A DNA stretch of 64,000 nucleotides, from NCBI GenBank assembly GCA_021371965.1, contig JAJFVE010000113.1, positions 43,683 to 107,682 on the forward strand, written 5' to 3'. A program made the translations under genes and the position numbers. The notes beneath the pieces are model-generated. The model worked only from the letters and a program-made list of their open reading frames with translations. It made no database searches and was not told where the DNA came from. The DNA is from Planctomycetaceae bacterium (GTDB lineage: Bacteria; Planctomycetota; Phycisphaerae; SM23-33). Position 1 is the first letter of the stretch, and each line of letters starts with the position of its first letter. Shown piece by piece: positions 35,683-43,112 of this stretch.

Positions 35683-36230
35683 CGTCTTCCCGGCCCCAGG
35701 CCAAGCTCGTTGGCATGGGCCTCGAGTTTTGCCTTGAGAATCGCCCGCGCCCGGTGCGTGCGGCTCTTGATCGTGCCCACCGCCACGCCCATGATTGCCG
35801 CGACCTCGTCCTGCCCCAGCCCCTCGACGTCGCTGAGGAACAGGCAAAGCCGCTGGTCGTCCGTCAACTGGCGCAGCGCCGCGATCACCCGCTCGTCCGA
35901 AAAATTCTCCAGCAGGTCCTCCGCGTCGCTCCAGGCCGTCGCTTCCGGCTCTTGCCGTGCGACCACCAGGTTCTCGTCGAGTTCGACCGGCGTTCCCGTC
36001 ACCTGCCGGTGTCGCAGGCGGTCGATCCAGCCGTTTCGCATAATCCGGATCAGCCACGCGCGGCAACTGGTGCCCGGCTCGAACGTCTTGAAGTTTTCAA
36101 AGGCTTTGAGAAACGTCGCCTGAGTCAGATCCTCAGCCGTCGCGGGGTCATGGCACAGCGCCGCGACCGCGCGGTACACCGCGTCAAGCCAAGGCAAGGC
36201 GATCGTCTCAAAGTCTTTCCTATCGGCCAT
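35679..36230 (-). CDS. ECF-type RNA polymerase sigma factor
   Basis: 183 aa. Region 2 (DAVYRAVAALCHDPATAEDLTQATFLKAF) and region 4 (LRQLTDDQRLCLFLSDVEGL; helix-turn-helix IMGVAVGTIKSRTHRAR) are both visible. The coupled downstream zf-HC2 membrane protein is its probable anti-sigma. A TATAAT-like element lies 60 bases upstream. Confidence 0.93.
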   Translation of the reverse strand: MADRKDFETIALPWLDAVYRAVAALCHDPATAEDLTQATFLKAFENFKTFEPGTSCRAWLIRIMRNGWIDRLRHRQVTGTPVELDENLVVARQEPEATAWSDAEDLLENFSDERVIAALRQLTDDQRLCLFLSDVEGLGQDEVAAIMGVAVGTIKSRTHRARAILKAKLEAHANELGLGPGRR

Positions 36231-36288
36231 CCACCGCAGCGCTTTCCGCCACCCCAGTAAACGGACCCGCAGGTTAATTCGTTCCCTG

Positions 36289-36294
36289 ATTATA
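36289..36294 (-). promoter_or_regulatory. TATAAT-like -10 element upstream of the ECF sigma gene
   Basis: Perfect TATAAT on the minus strand, about 60 bases before the start codon; no convincing -35 at the right distance. Confidence 0.3.
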
Positions 36295-36321
36295 AACTGT
36301 TCGCCGCTATCCAGGAGCAGG

Positions 36322-36387
36322 ATTAGCCGCTGCTTGCCTCGCCGAAGCCTTGGCGAAGGCGGGAGGTCGCTGAGGACGCTGAGGAAG
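36322..36387 (+). repeat. Family E repeat, left arm, interrupted by a second palindrome
   Basis: TTAGCCGCTG (36323-36332) and GGTCGCTGAGGACGCTGAG (36365-36383) are the two halves of one arm, as seen intact at 60163-60195. Between them lies a 31-base palindromic insert containing TCGCCGAAGCCTTGGCGA, so one repeat has landed inside another. Confidence 0.75.
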
Positions 36388-36397
36388 AAAAAGTCAA

Positions 36398-36868
36398 TTA
36401 CTCATGTGACTCTTCGAGAGAAAGGAATTGCACCATCGTTGCGCCTGTAGGTTTCATTTCTTGGCCTTCGTGATCGAAGTAGTATATCTGGGCATTATCA
36501 TCAGTCGGGTCCACGACATATTTACTGCCCGATCCGTCATCGGCAAATTCGTAACATCTTGACTCTGGATTCCATTGCTCTTCGATATGTTCGCGATCCA
36601 TGGGGTCATACCACGAGATGCACAACCACCTGTCTTCGGACTGCCCAGGGACAATCTTCTCCACGTTTTCCTTGAGAATCTCCACCTTGTTGTCATAGAG
36701 GGCACGAAGCGACTGTGAGATCGGCTTGCCATAGATCTCCGCAATTAAGTCGTATTGCGGATTCATCTGTCGTTGCGTGAACTTCTCCAAGGCAGCGGCA
36801 CGCTCTTGTTCCACTTGTTCCTTCCGCCGCTTTCGGGATTCCCGCAGACGTCTGATGAAGTGAAACAT
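36398..36868 (-). CDS. SUKH/SMI1-KNR4-like protein
   Basis: 156 aa, clearly AT-richer than its neighbours. The N-terminus is very basic (FIRRLRESRKRRKEQ). The C-terminal half, with YEFADDGSGSKYVVDP followed by IYYFDHEGQE, matches the core of SUKH-fold proteins, many of which are immunity proteins against polymorphic toxins. AGGAG lies about seven bases before the ATG. No toxin gene is adjacent. It is bracketed by inverted arms of a dispersed repeat (36322-36387 and 36948-36974), so it may be an acquired orphan cassette. The SUKH call rests on the motif only. Confidence 0.6.
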   Translation of the reverse strand: MFHFIRRLRESRKRRKEQVEQERAAALEKFTQRQMNPQYDLIAEIYGKPISQSLRALYDNKVEILKENVEKIVPGQSEDRWLCISWYDPMDREHIEEQWNPESRCYEFADDGSGSKYVVDPTDDNAQIYYFDHEGQEMKPTGATMVQFLSLEESHE

Positions 36869-36947
36869 TTCGATTCTCCTAAGTCACAGGTAGTCGAAAC
36901 AAATTATGAATAGTGCCGATATCTTCTTCAACCACTTTTCTGCTTTT

Positions 36948-36974
36948 CTCAGCGTCCTCAGCGACCTCAGCGGC
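36948..36974 (-). repeat. Family E repeat, right arm
   Basis: CTCAGCGTCCTCAGCGACC... is the reverse complement of the left arm at 36364; both point outward from the SUKH-like gene. Confidence 0.8.
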
Positions 36975-36995
36975 GACTACCCGGTTCGCGCCAAA

Positions 36996-37026
36996 GACAC
37001 GCACAACAGAGTTGTGCGTAGCACCC
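36996..37026. repeat. Dispersed palindrome ACGCACAAC-N-GTTGTGCGT (family P, copy 2)
   Basis: Nine-base arms around CAGA-like loop, flanked by GAC and AGCACCC, like the copies at 4372 and 52983. Confidence 0.8.
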
Positions 37027-37045
37027 GGACTGTAATGCCACTATC

Positions 37046-37492
37046 ATGTTCCCCATGCCTTCCATCGAACATTTGGCGTTGAACGTTCCGGACGCGGCCG
37101 CGATGGCCGATTGGTATGTGCGGCATCTGGAGATGCGCATTTTGCGGTCCGGCCCGCCGCCGCATAACGGGCGGTTCCTGGCCGACGCGGCCGGGCGGTG
37201 CGTACTGGAACTCTACAGCCGCCCCGCCGACGGGATCCCCGACTACGCCGCGCTGCATCCGATGACGCTGCACGTGGCCTTCGACTGCGCGGACGTGCCA
37301 GGCACATTCAAATCGCTGACCGCCGCCGGGGCGGCCGTCGTCGACGAGCCGACCACCGATGCCGACGGCAACACGTTCGCCATGCTCCGCGACCCCTGGG
37401 GCATCGCCGTCCAGCTCGTCCGCCGAGCCCAGAGCCTGCTACCCGAGCTGCCGGTCTGGAAGCACGCCTCTTTGGCGGATTCATCGACCTGA
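37046..37492 (+). CDS. VOC-family (glyoxalase/bleomycin resistance-like) protein
   Basis: 148 aa. Single VOC domain: IEHLALNVPDAAAMADWYVRHL at the N-terminus, and a second beta-alpha-beta half with MTLHVAFDC ... AAGAAVVDEPTTDADGNTFAMLRDPWGIAVQLV. Metal ligand candidates are His9, Glu in LELYS and His in TLHVAF. The substrate is unknown. ATG 37046 or 37055 could start it; no Shine-Dalgarno is evident, and a palindromic repeat ends 20 bases upstream. Confidence 0.82.
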   Translation: MFPMPSIEHLALNVPDAAAMADWYVRHLEMRILRSGPPPHNGRFLADAAGRCVLELYSRPADGIPDYAALHPMTLHVAFDCADVPGTFKSLTAAGAAVVDEPTTDADGNTFAMLRDPWGIAVQLVRRAQSLLPELPVWKHASLADSST

Positions 37493-37602
37493 AAATTCGC
37501 GGCGACCGACAGGTCTTCGACCAGATCAAGACCTTCCTGTCAATTCGCTGACCTTTACGGCGGAACGTTTTTCGTTGCGCGGGGTCGGTAGGCCGCTTCA
37601 GC

Positions 37603-38538
37603 TCACGCGTTCACAAACACCTTCCGTGGTTTGAGCAGGCCTGCCGGACCGGGGTGGGCCAAGGCCAGCAGCTCGCCGGCGGGGGAAAGCAGGACCACTT
37701 CTTCCGCTCCAGCCAATTGATCGTCCGCAAGATGCAGCGGCTGGCCCATAGTGATGCGCTTACTCTGCTCTTCATCGAGCGTCAACTTCGGCAAGCGTTG
37801 GACGGCCACCAGGGGATTGATGAGGTCTCGCGACAGATCGACCGCCTCAGGGGCGAGAGCGTTCTCCAGGCGGAACTCGCCCACGGCCGTGCGCGTCAGG
37901 GCGGAGCAGTAACCGCCCACGCCCAGGGTTGCGCCGATGTCTCGCGCGAGCGAGCGGATGTACGTGCCCGCCTGGCAGCGCACGTCGATCTCCAGGTGCG
38001 GCCAGTCGTAACTCAGCAGGGCGATCTCGTACACCTTCACGCTGCGCGGCTGAAGCTCGACGCTCATGCCGGAGCGGGCGAGCTTGTAGGCGCGCTGCCC
38101 ATCGACATGCACGGCCGAATGCGCAGGCGGCACCTGGGATATCATTCCCGTGAATTGTTTCAGCGCCGCCCGCACGGCAGATTCGTCTGGAACAGTAGCA
38201 TGGGCGTCTCGCCCATGAGTCGCAGGGGCATCTTGCCCCTGCTCCGGTTGGAATTCCACGGGCGAGACGCCCGTGCTACGGATGGGCCCCTCGGGATCGT
38301 CGGTCGCGCTGACGGCGCCGAAGGTGACTTGCGCGCGGTAGCTCTTGGTAGCGGCCTGGACGTAGTCGGCCAGCCGCGTCGCGTGTCCGAGGCACAGCAC
38401 CAGCACGCCTTGGGCGAAGGGGTCGAGCGTTCCGGCGTGGCCGATCTTGGCGCCACGGCCTGCCCGGCGGCGCAGGCCCGCCACGATGTCGTGGCTGGTC
38501 GGCCCGGGCGGCTTGTTGATGTTGAGAAATCCGAACAT
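37603..38538 (-). CDS. truB: tRNA pseudouridine(55) synthase with repeat-encoded insertion
   Basis: 311 aa. Makes pseudouridine 55 in tRNA. Catalytic Asp39 in HAGTLDPFAQGVL; the GTYIRSLARDIG and C-terminal PUA-like segments are present. Residues about 87-116 (beginning STGVSPVEF and ending GRDAHAT) come from an 85-base dispersed repeat (38195-38279) that stays in frame between two core strands, next to the start of the family's DPEG loop. The gene otherwise looks intact, so the insertion is probably tolerated in a surface loop. Confidence 0.93.
   Translation of the reverse strand: MFGFLNINKPPGPTSHDIVAGLRRRAGRGAKIGHAGTLDPFAQGVLVLCLGHATRLADYVQAATKSYRAQVTFGAVSATDDPEGPIRSTGVSPVEFQPEQGQDAPATHGRDAHATVPDESAVRAALKQFTGMISQVPPAHSAVHVDGQRAYKLARSGMSVELQPRSVKVYEIALLSYDWPHLEIDVRCQAGTYIRSLARDIGATLGVGGYCSALTRTAVGEFRLENALAPEAVDLSRDLINPLVAVQRLPKLTLDEEQSKRITMGQPLHLADDQLAGAEEVVLLSPAGELLALAHPGPAGLLKPRKVFVNA
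38195..38279. repeat. Compound inverted repeat inside truB (family Q)
   Basis: Outer arms GTAGCATGGGCGTCTCGCCC and its near complement end at 38279; each arm is itself a palindrome (GGGCGTCTCGCCC). In the middle lies a second palindrome GCAGGGGCA-TCT-TGCCCCTGC (38222-38242). A related GGCATGGGCGAGAC unit occurs twice at 4358-4443. Confidence 0.85.
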
Positions 38539-38671
38539 TGTTGCGAATTCTACGCTGACGGCGGCCTCGTTGGAAATGCAAATAAATGCAGATGAAGAAC
38601 TTGCGAGGATTTCGGCCTTTTCCGCGGCGGGCTCATGTCGGGGGTGCTGTTTTGCCGATAGTTACTTTCGC

Positions 38672-39130
38672 GTGTCCAATAGACTCAACAACGCGACGCA
38701 GCACGTGAGGCCGGCCCGGGCGAGGCGGCGGTACTTCAGCATCGAGCACGCCAACCGCTCGCTGGTGCTGCTGACCCGGGTGGTGGCCGATATCGTCGAC
38801 GACTACCAGCGCCTCGGCGAGTATCAGGAAACGCTTGAGGCCGGCGGGTCCGACGACGACGTCCGCCGTCGCACCGAAGGCCTGCTGACGCACTCGGTCA
38901 CCCGGATCCGCTGCTGCCTGCAGGAACTCGACGACCTGGGCGTCGAGATCACCGACTGGTCGCGCGGGGCAGTCGATTTCCCCAGCCTTGCCGCCGGTCG
39001 CGAGATACGCCTCTGCTGGGCCCTGGGCGAGGGCCGCGTGCGATTCTGGCACGAGGTCAACGAAGATCCTTCCGCCCACCGCCCCATCGACACCATCCCC
39101 ATTGCCGACGCTGCCCCCGCGGAGCTCTGA
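38672..39130 (+). CDS. DUF2203 family protein
   Basis: 152 aa. The family pattern is clear: YFSIEHANRSLVLLTRVVADI at the N-terminus, and LDDLGVEITDWSRGAVDFPS followed by REIRLCWALGEGRVRFWHEV at the C-terminus. Function is unknown. The GTG at 38672 is chosen because it is close to the conserved part; the frame is open further upstream into truB but those residues are not conserved-looking. A terminator follows. Confidence 0.75.
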   Translation: MSNRLNNATQHVRPARARRRYFSIEHANRSLVLLTRVVADIVDDYQRLGEYQETLEAGGSDDDVRRRTEGLLTHSVTRIRCCLQELDDLGVEITDWSRGAVDFPSLAAGREIRLCWALGEGRVRFWHEVNEDPSAHRPIDTIPIADAAPAEL

Positions 39131-39160
39131 AGCTTCGCATCTGCACCATCGGCGCAGATG

Positions 39161-39196
39161 AGCGGCCCCTGAACGTCCGACAGGGGCCGCTTTTTA
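39161..39196 (+). terminator. Intrinsic terminator after the DUF2203 gene
   Basis: AGCGGCCCCTG (39161-39171) pairs perfectly with CAGGGGCCGCT (39181-39191), followed by TTTTTATT. Confidence 0.9.
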
Positions 39197-39200
39197 TTGG

Positions 39201-39235
39201 TTCGCCGCTTGCGGCTTAGCAGTTGTTCGATAAAC
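39201..39235 (+). repeat. Family H single arm
   Basis: TTCGCCGCTTGCGGCTTAGC resembles the arms at 29253 and 62761. Confidence 0.5.
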
Positions 39236-39245
39236 AAAGAAACTG

Positions 39246-40766
39246 CTACGCCCGGGGCGGAACGTTCTTTTCGACAATGTCGGGCACCACCGCCGTGGCG
39301 GGGGCGTCTGCCTTCGGTTCGCTGGAGGCTTTGCCCAGGTACTCGGGCAGTTCCAGGCCTACCAGCTTGGCCAGTTCGTGGATCGGCGGCAGAACGCCCA
39401 TAAGCCGGCGGCCTAGGCCCTCGATTCCGCCGCCGCCGCCGTTGCCTCCGCCGTCCCAGACGACGATCTTTTCGATGGGCAGATCCTTGATGGCCTGGGC
39501 CTGGATGGCCGAGATCTCCTGCATCTTCTCGATCAGCAGCAGCCCGGCGGCCTGCTGGGCAGTCGCGCAGGCTTCGACGAGACTCTTGTATCCTTCGGCC
39601 TTGGCGCCCAGCACAGCCTGGATGCCGCGCCCCTCGGCCGTCATGCGTTTGATGGTGGCCTCGGCCTCGCCCTCGGCGATGCGGATGGCTTCCTGCTTTC
39701 GCGCGTCGGCGGCGATGACGACCTTCTCGCGTTGGATGTTGATGGGCACGATGATCTCGGCGTTGAGCCTGGCCTGCTCGCGCAGGGCCTTGGCTTCTTC
39801 GGCTTGCTTCTGGGCGATCTGCTCGGCGACGCGGATGGCGCCGTCGGCGCTGCGGGAAGCCGACTCGGACTTGTTGCGGGCCTCCTGCTCGGCGACCGAC
39901 TGGATGGCGCGATAGGCCGCTTTCTGGGCCTCGGCTGCCGTCTCGGCGTTGACCGCTTCGGCTTCGAGGGCAGCCGTCTTCTGGCGGCGGTTGCGCTCGG
40001 CGGTCGCCTCGCCGATCTTGGCCTCGGCCGTGGCGGCCGCCACGGCGACGCGCTGGTCGCGGTTGCGCTCGGCCACGCCCATCTGCCCGACTTTTTCCTG
40101 TTCGGCCACGTCGATGTTGGCCTGGTTAATCGCTTCGGCGGCGGCGCGGCGGCCCAGGGCGACGATGTATCCCGACTCGTCGTCGATGTCGCGGATGTTG
40201 ACGTTGATCAGCGCCAGGCCGATCTTCTCCAGCTCGCCGCTGACGGAGTCGTTGACGGCCGCCAGAAAGGCCTGGCGGTCGCGGTTGATGTCTTCGATGC
40301 GCATCGTCGCCAGCACCGCTCGCATCTGGCCGAGGATGATGTCCTGGGCCTGGTCCTGGATCTGCGAGCGGGTCAGGCCCAGCAATCGCACGGCCGCGTT
40401 CTGCATGATGCCCGGCTCGTTGCTGATGGCCGCGGTGACCGTCGTGGGCACGGTCACGCGAATGTTCTCGCGCGAGAGGGCGTTGCTCAGATCGATGGGC
40501 ACGACGAAAGGCTCGAGGTCGAGGTACTCGTACGCCTGGATCAGCGGCCAGACCATCGCCGCCCCGCCGTGGACGCACTTGGCTGCCCCGCTGCCGGTCT
40601 TGCCGTAGATCACCAGGATCCGGTTGGCCGGGCAGCGCTTGTACCGATTGACCAGCGTCATGAACAGCACCAGCGCGACGATCGCCAGGAGGATCGTCAG
40701 GATCAGCCCGCGCGGAGAACCTTCGTCCTGTGCCAGCAGCGACGCCGAAAGCATTAACAGTTCCAT
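39246..40766 (-). CDS. Flotillin-family SPFH membrane-scaffold protein
   Basis: 506 aa, about the size of Bacillus YuaG/FloT. An N-terminal helix (residues about 19-37) anchors it, the SPFH domain follows (RILVIYGKTGSGAAKCVHGG ... NIRVTVPTTVTAAI), then a long Ala/Glu-rich coiled coil (about 220-430) and a Gly-rich stretch (DGGGNGGGGGIEG). Flotillins organise membrane microdomains. The NfeD-like gene immediately upstream on the same strand (11-base gap) is the usual partner. AAGGAA lies six bases before the ATG. Confidence 0.92.
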   Translation of the reverse strand: MELLMLSASLLAQDEGSPRGLILTILLAIVALVLFMTLVNRYKRCPANRILVIYGKTGSGAAKCVHGGAAMVWPLIQAYEYLDLEPFVVPIDLSNALSRENIRVTVPTTVTAAISNEPGIMQNAAVRLLGLTRSQIQDQAQDIILGQMRAVLATMRIEDINRDRQAFLAAVNDSVSGELEKIGLALINVNIRDIDDESGYIVALGRRAAAEAINQANIDVAEQEKVGQMGVAERNRDQRVAVAAATAEAKIGEATAERNRRQKTAALEAEAVNAETAAEAQKAAYRAIQSVAEQEARNKSESASRSADGAIRVAEQIAQKQAEEAKALREQARLNAEIIVPINIQREKVVIAADARKQEAIRIAEGEAEATIKRMTAEGRGIQAVLGAKAEGYKSLVEACATAQQAAGLLLIEKMQEISAIQAQAIKDLPIEKIVVWDGGGNGGGGGIEGLGRRLMGVLPPIHELAKLVGLELPEYLGKASSEPKADAPATAVVPDIVEKNVPPRA

Positions 40767-40777
40767 GGGTTTCCTTC

Positions 40778-41368
40778 CTAGACGGATTCGGCCGGACCGA
40801 CTTCAACGGTCGTCGAGTCGATGGTTTTAAGGACGGTCACAGCCGTGCCGGCCTTGAGATTCTCTGAAGCGGCGGCGCGGGCCTTGATAAAGCTGACGCG
40901 CCCGCCCAGCAGCACCCGCACCTGTCCGCAACCGCCGGCGGGGATATCAAGATACACTGTGCCGTTGCTGCCGACGCACTGGCTGACGGAGACATTGCCG
41001 CTCTCGGTCAGGCGGCGCATCATGTAGAAGATCGTCGCCACGACGACCATGCCCACCAGCCCCCAGAGCAGGCCCCACGTCATCGCCCGCCACAGCGGCA
41101 CGGCGTCGGGCGGCGTCAGATACAGCGCGCCGGCCCAGGCGAACAGCGTGAAGAACGTCACCACCGACCGCACGCTGAGCAGCTTGAAGGCGGCAGTCGA
41201 GGCCGCAGCATCATGATGGTCCCCATCGCCGTGATCGACGTGGCCGTCGTCATCTCCCCCGAAGCCCAGCAGTGCGGCAATGATCTGCCAGACCAGGAAG
41301 ACGCTGAAGAACGCGGCCATGCAGTAGAAAACCTTCGCGGGGTTTCCCAGAGCGTTCCACCAGTCCAT
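40778..41368 (-). CDS. NfeD/YuaF-like membrane protein
   Basis: 196 aa. A His/Asp-rich loop (GDDDGHVDHGDGDHHDA, about residues 38-54) lies between helices; about three transmembrane segments precede a C-terminal OB-fold-like domain (GTVYLDIPAGGCGQVRVLLGG). It matches the membrane partner that sits upstream of flotillin genes. AAAGGAG lies eight bases before the ATG. The acidic-His loop could bind metal; that is inference. Confidence 0.8.
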   Translation of the reverse strand: MDWWNALGNPAKVFYCMAAFFSVFLVWQIIAALLGFGGDDDGHVDHGDGDHHDAAASTAAFKLLSVRSVVTFFTLFAWAGALYLTPPDAVPLWRAMTWGLLWGLVGMVVVATIFYMMRRLTESGNVSVSQCVGSNGTVYLDIPAGGCGQVRVLLGGRVSFIKARAAASENLKAGTAVTVLKTIDSTTVEVGPAESV

Positions 41369-41523
41369 GGCGAACTCCTTTCAAACGTCAGACGCACGCG
41401 TCTGTTCTTCCCACTTCAACAGGGATTTCCCGCCCCGTCGAACCAAGCCGCGGGAGAGGACTGCCACAGACTACTCGGGCCGAAAAACTATTTCCAGCGC
41501 AAATGCACCGGATGGCGCGGCCT

Positions 41524-42387
41524 CTATTCTTCCTCGATGTACTTTCGGCTCATGAGGAAGTGGATGCGTTCCAGCGTGGCGGCGGGCAGGGTTTGGCGCA
41601 GGAGCTTGCGGGCCTCGGTCATGTTGGTGCGGCGGGTCACGTGGATCAGCACGATGTGCTCGTTGTTCATGCCCTCCAGCACGCGGGGCAGGTCCTGCAC
41701 GTGCGTGTGGCGGCCGGCGCGGGCGCGGCTGAGATGCTCGGCGTCGAAGAACGTACACTCGGCCAGCAGCACCTTGGCGTTGGCGACGTGGGGCAGGTTC
41801 TTGTACGGCGCAGGACCGGTGTCGCCCAGGAACGCCACCAGCGGCACCTCGATGCGGTGGTCGATCTGCACGCCGCGCTTCTTGAGTTCAACCAGCTCGG
41901 GTCCGGTCAGGCCGTCGAACTCGCTCTTGAGTTTTTTGCGCACATCGATGATGGAAAAGCCCAGCGAGCCGCGAATGTGATTGCTCTCGAATGCCCGCAC
42001 GATGAGGCCGCGGCGGACTTCGAAATCGTCGCCGGCGACCATCCCCACGAACCGGTGCGGCGGGACGTGCCCCTCGACGCGCCCCCAGGCGCTCATAAGG
42101 TCTTCCAGCGGCCCGACAAGATTGGCCGGCACCAGCGCCGTGCCGCCCTCGATGCCCTGGAAATCGCGCTGGGCGAAATAGTACGTCAGCCCGGCCACGT
42201 GGTCGGCGTGGCCGTGCGAGAGCAGCACGTGATTGACGGCCAGGGCCTCGCGCGGGCACTTGCCGATGTCAAAGCAGCAGTCCAGTTCCGGGGCGATGAT
42301 GATGGTCTCCTCGCCGGCGACGCTGTACCCCGCCAGCGAGAAATCGTCGAACTGCATCTGCGAAAGACTGTAAGGGCGCAATTTCAT
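41524..42387 (-). CDS. Metallo-beta-lactamase-fold hydrolase, RNase Z-like
   Basis: 287 aa. The zinc motif SHGHADHVAG (residues 57-66) and later FLGDTG, AECTF and GRHTH segments resemble the tRNase Z group, but the protein lacks a clear exosite arm, so tRNA 3'-end processing is not certain. It is transcribed alone; the region to the next gene (42388-42572) is filled by an inverted repeat. Confidence 0.75.
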   Translation of the reverse strand: MKLRPYSLSQMQFDDFSLAGYSVAGEETIIIAPELDCCFDIGKCPREALAVNHVLLSHGHADHVAGLTYYFAQRDFQGIEGGTALVPANLVGPLEDLMSAWGRVEGHVPPHRFVGMVAGDDFEVRRGLIVRAFESNHIRGSLGFSIIDVRKKLKSEFDGLTGPELVELKKRGVQIDHRIEVPLVAFLGDTGPAPYKNLPHVANAKVLLAECTFFDAEHLSRARAGRHTHVQDLPRVLEGMNNEHIVLIHVTRRTNMTEARKLLRQTLPAATLERIHFLMSRKYIEEE

Positions 42388-42420
42388 GAGGGCATAGTAC
42401 CCGCCCGCCGACGAGGCGGG

Positions 42421-42572
42421 GAATCACAAACTACAAAGAACAAACAAGAAGCTAAACCTCAAAGAACGACAAAAGAGCAAACATCCTCATCTGTCCCGTA
42501 GGAATTTGTCTTGAGATTTGCAGTCTGTTGCCTGGTTCTTTGCTTTTGTGGTTTGGAGCTTGTGATTTGGGG
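42421..42572. repeat. Split inverted repeat, CAAACTACAAAG arms (family F, copy 1)
   Basis: Arms at 42421-42482 and about 42504-42572 are imperfect reverse complements (ATCACAAACTACAAAGAAC versus TTTGTGGTTTGGAGCTTGTG). The same design recurs at 54270-54428. Confidence 0.75.
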
Positions 42573-43100
42573 TCATTTCACTTCCACCGCCGGTTGGGTC
42601 GACGCGGGATATCGCGCCTCGAGGTCGGCCGGCGCTTGAGGCGCTGGGGCCGGCGGAACTGCGCCGGCGCCGATGTCGGCCAAGTGCTGACGGGCCAGGT
42701 CGGCGGCCGGGGTGTCGCCGTAGACCTTGACCAATTGCTGGTAGAGCGGCTTGGCCTTGTCGATCATGCCCTGTTTCTCGCAGCAGTAGCCCAGCCAGAA
42801 GAACGCCTCGCTGGCGTGCTTGCGGTCGCCGGCCTCGTCGAGCGGGTTGACGACTGACTGGAACTTGACCGCCGCCTGGGCGTAGTGCAGCTCGGCCAGC
42901 AGCGCAAGTCCTTCATGGAAGGTGGCCATCGCCTCGGCGGGTTTGACGCTCGTCATCGGCGGGGCGGCCGCTTCGACCGGGGGAGCTTTCTTCTGCCACG
43001 GCATCTGCATCTTGGGAAACTGCATTTCCTTCATCGAGGCACATCCCATCATGCCGGCGGCGGCCGCAATCATCGCACATTGCCATAGTCTGATTCGCAT
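42573..43100 (-). CDS. TPR-type lipoprotein
   Basis: 175 aa. The lipobox GMMGCAS places the lipidated Cys near residue 20. A short Met/Pro/Gln-rich linker is followed by two TPR-like helices pairs (about residues 60-145, AVKFQSVVNP; AFFWLGYCCEKQGMIDKAKPLYQQL), as in YbgF/CpoB-like proteins. GAGGA lies eight bases before the ATG. It ends 12 bases after the coiled-coil gene begins to be read, so the two may be co-transcribed. Confidence 0.78.
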   Translation of the reverse strand: MRIRLWQCAMIAAAAGMMGCASMKEMQFPKMQMPWQKKAPPVEAAAPPMTSVKPAEAMATFHEGLALLAELHYAQAAVKFQSVVNPLDEAGDRKHASEAFFWLGYCCEKQGMIDKAKPLYQQLVKVYGDTPAADLARQHLADIGAGAVPPAPAPQAPADLEARYPASTQPAVEVK

Positions 43101-43112
43101 GGTGGGTCCTCG

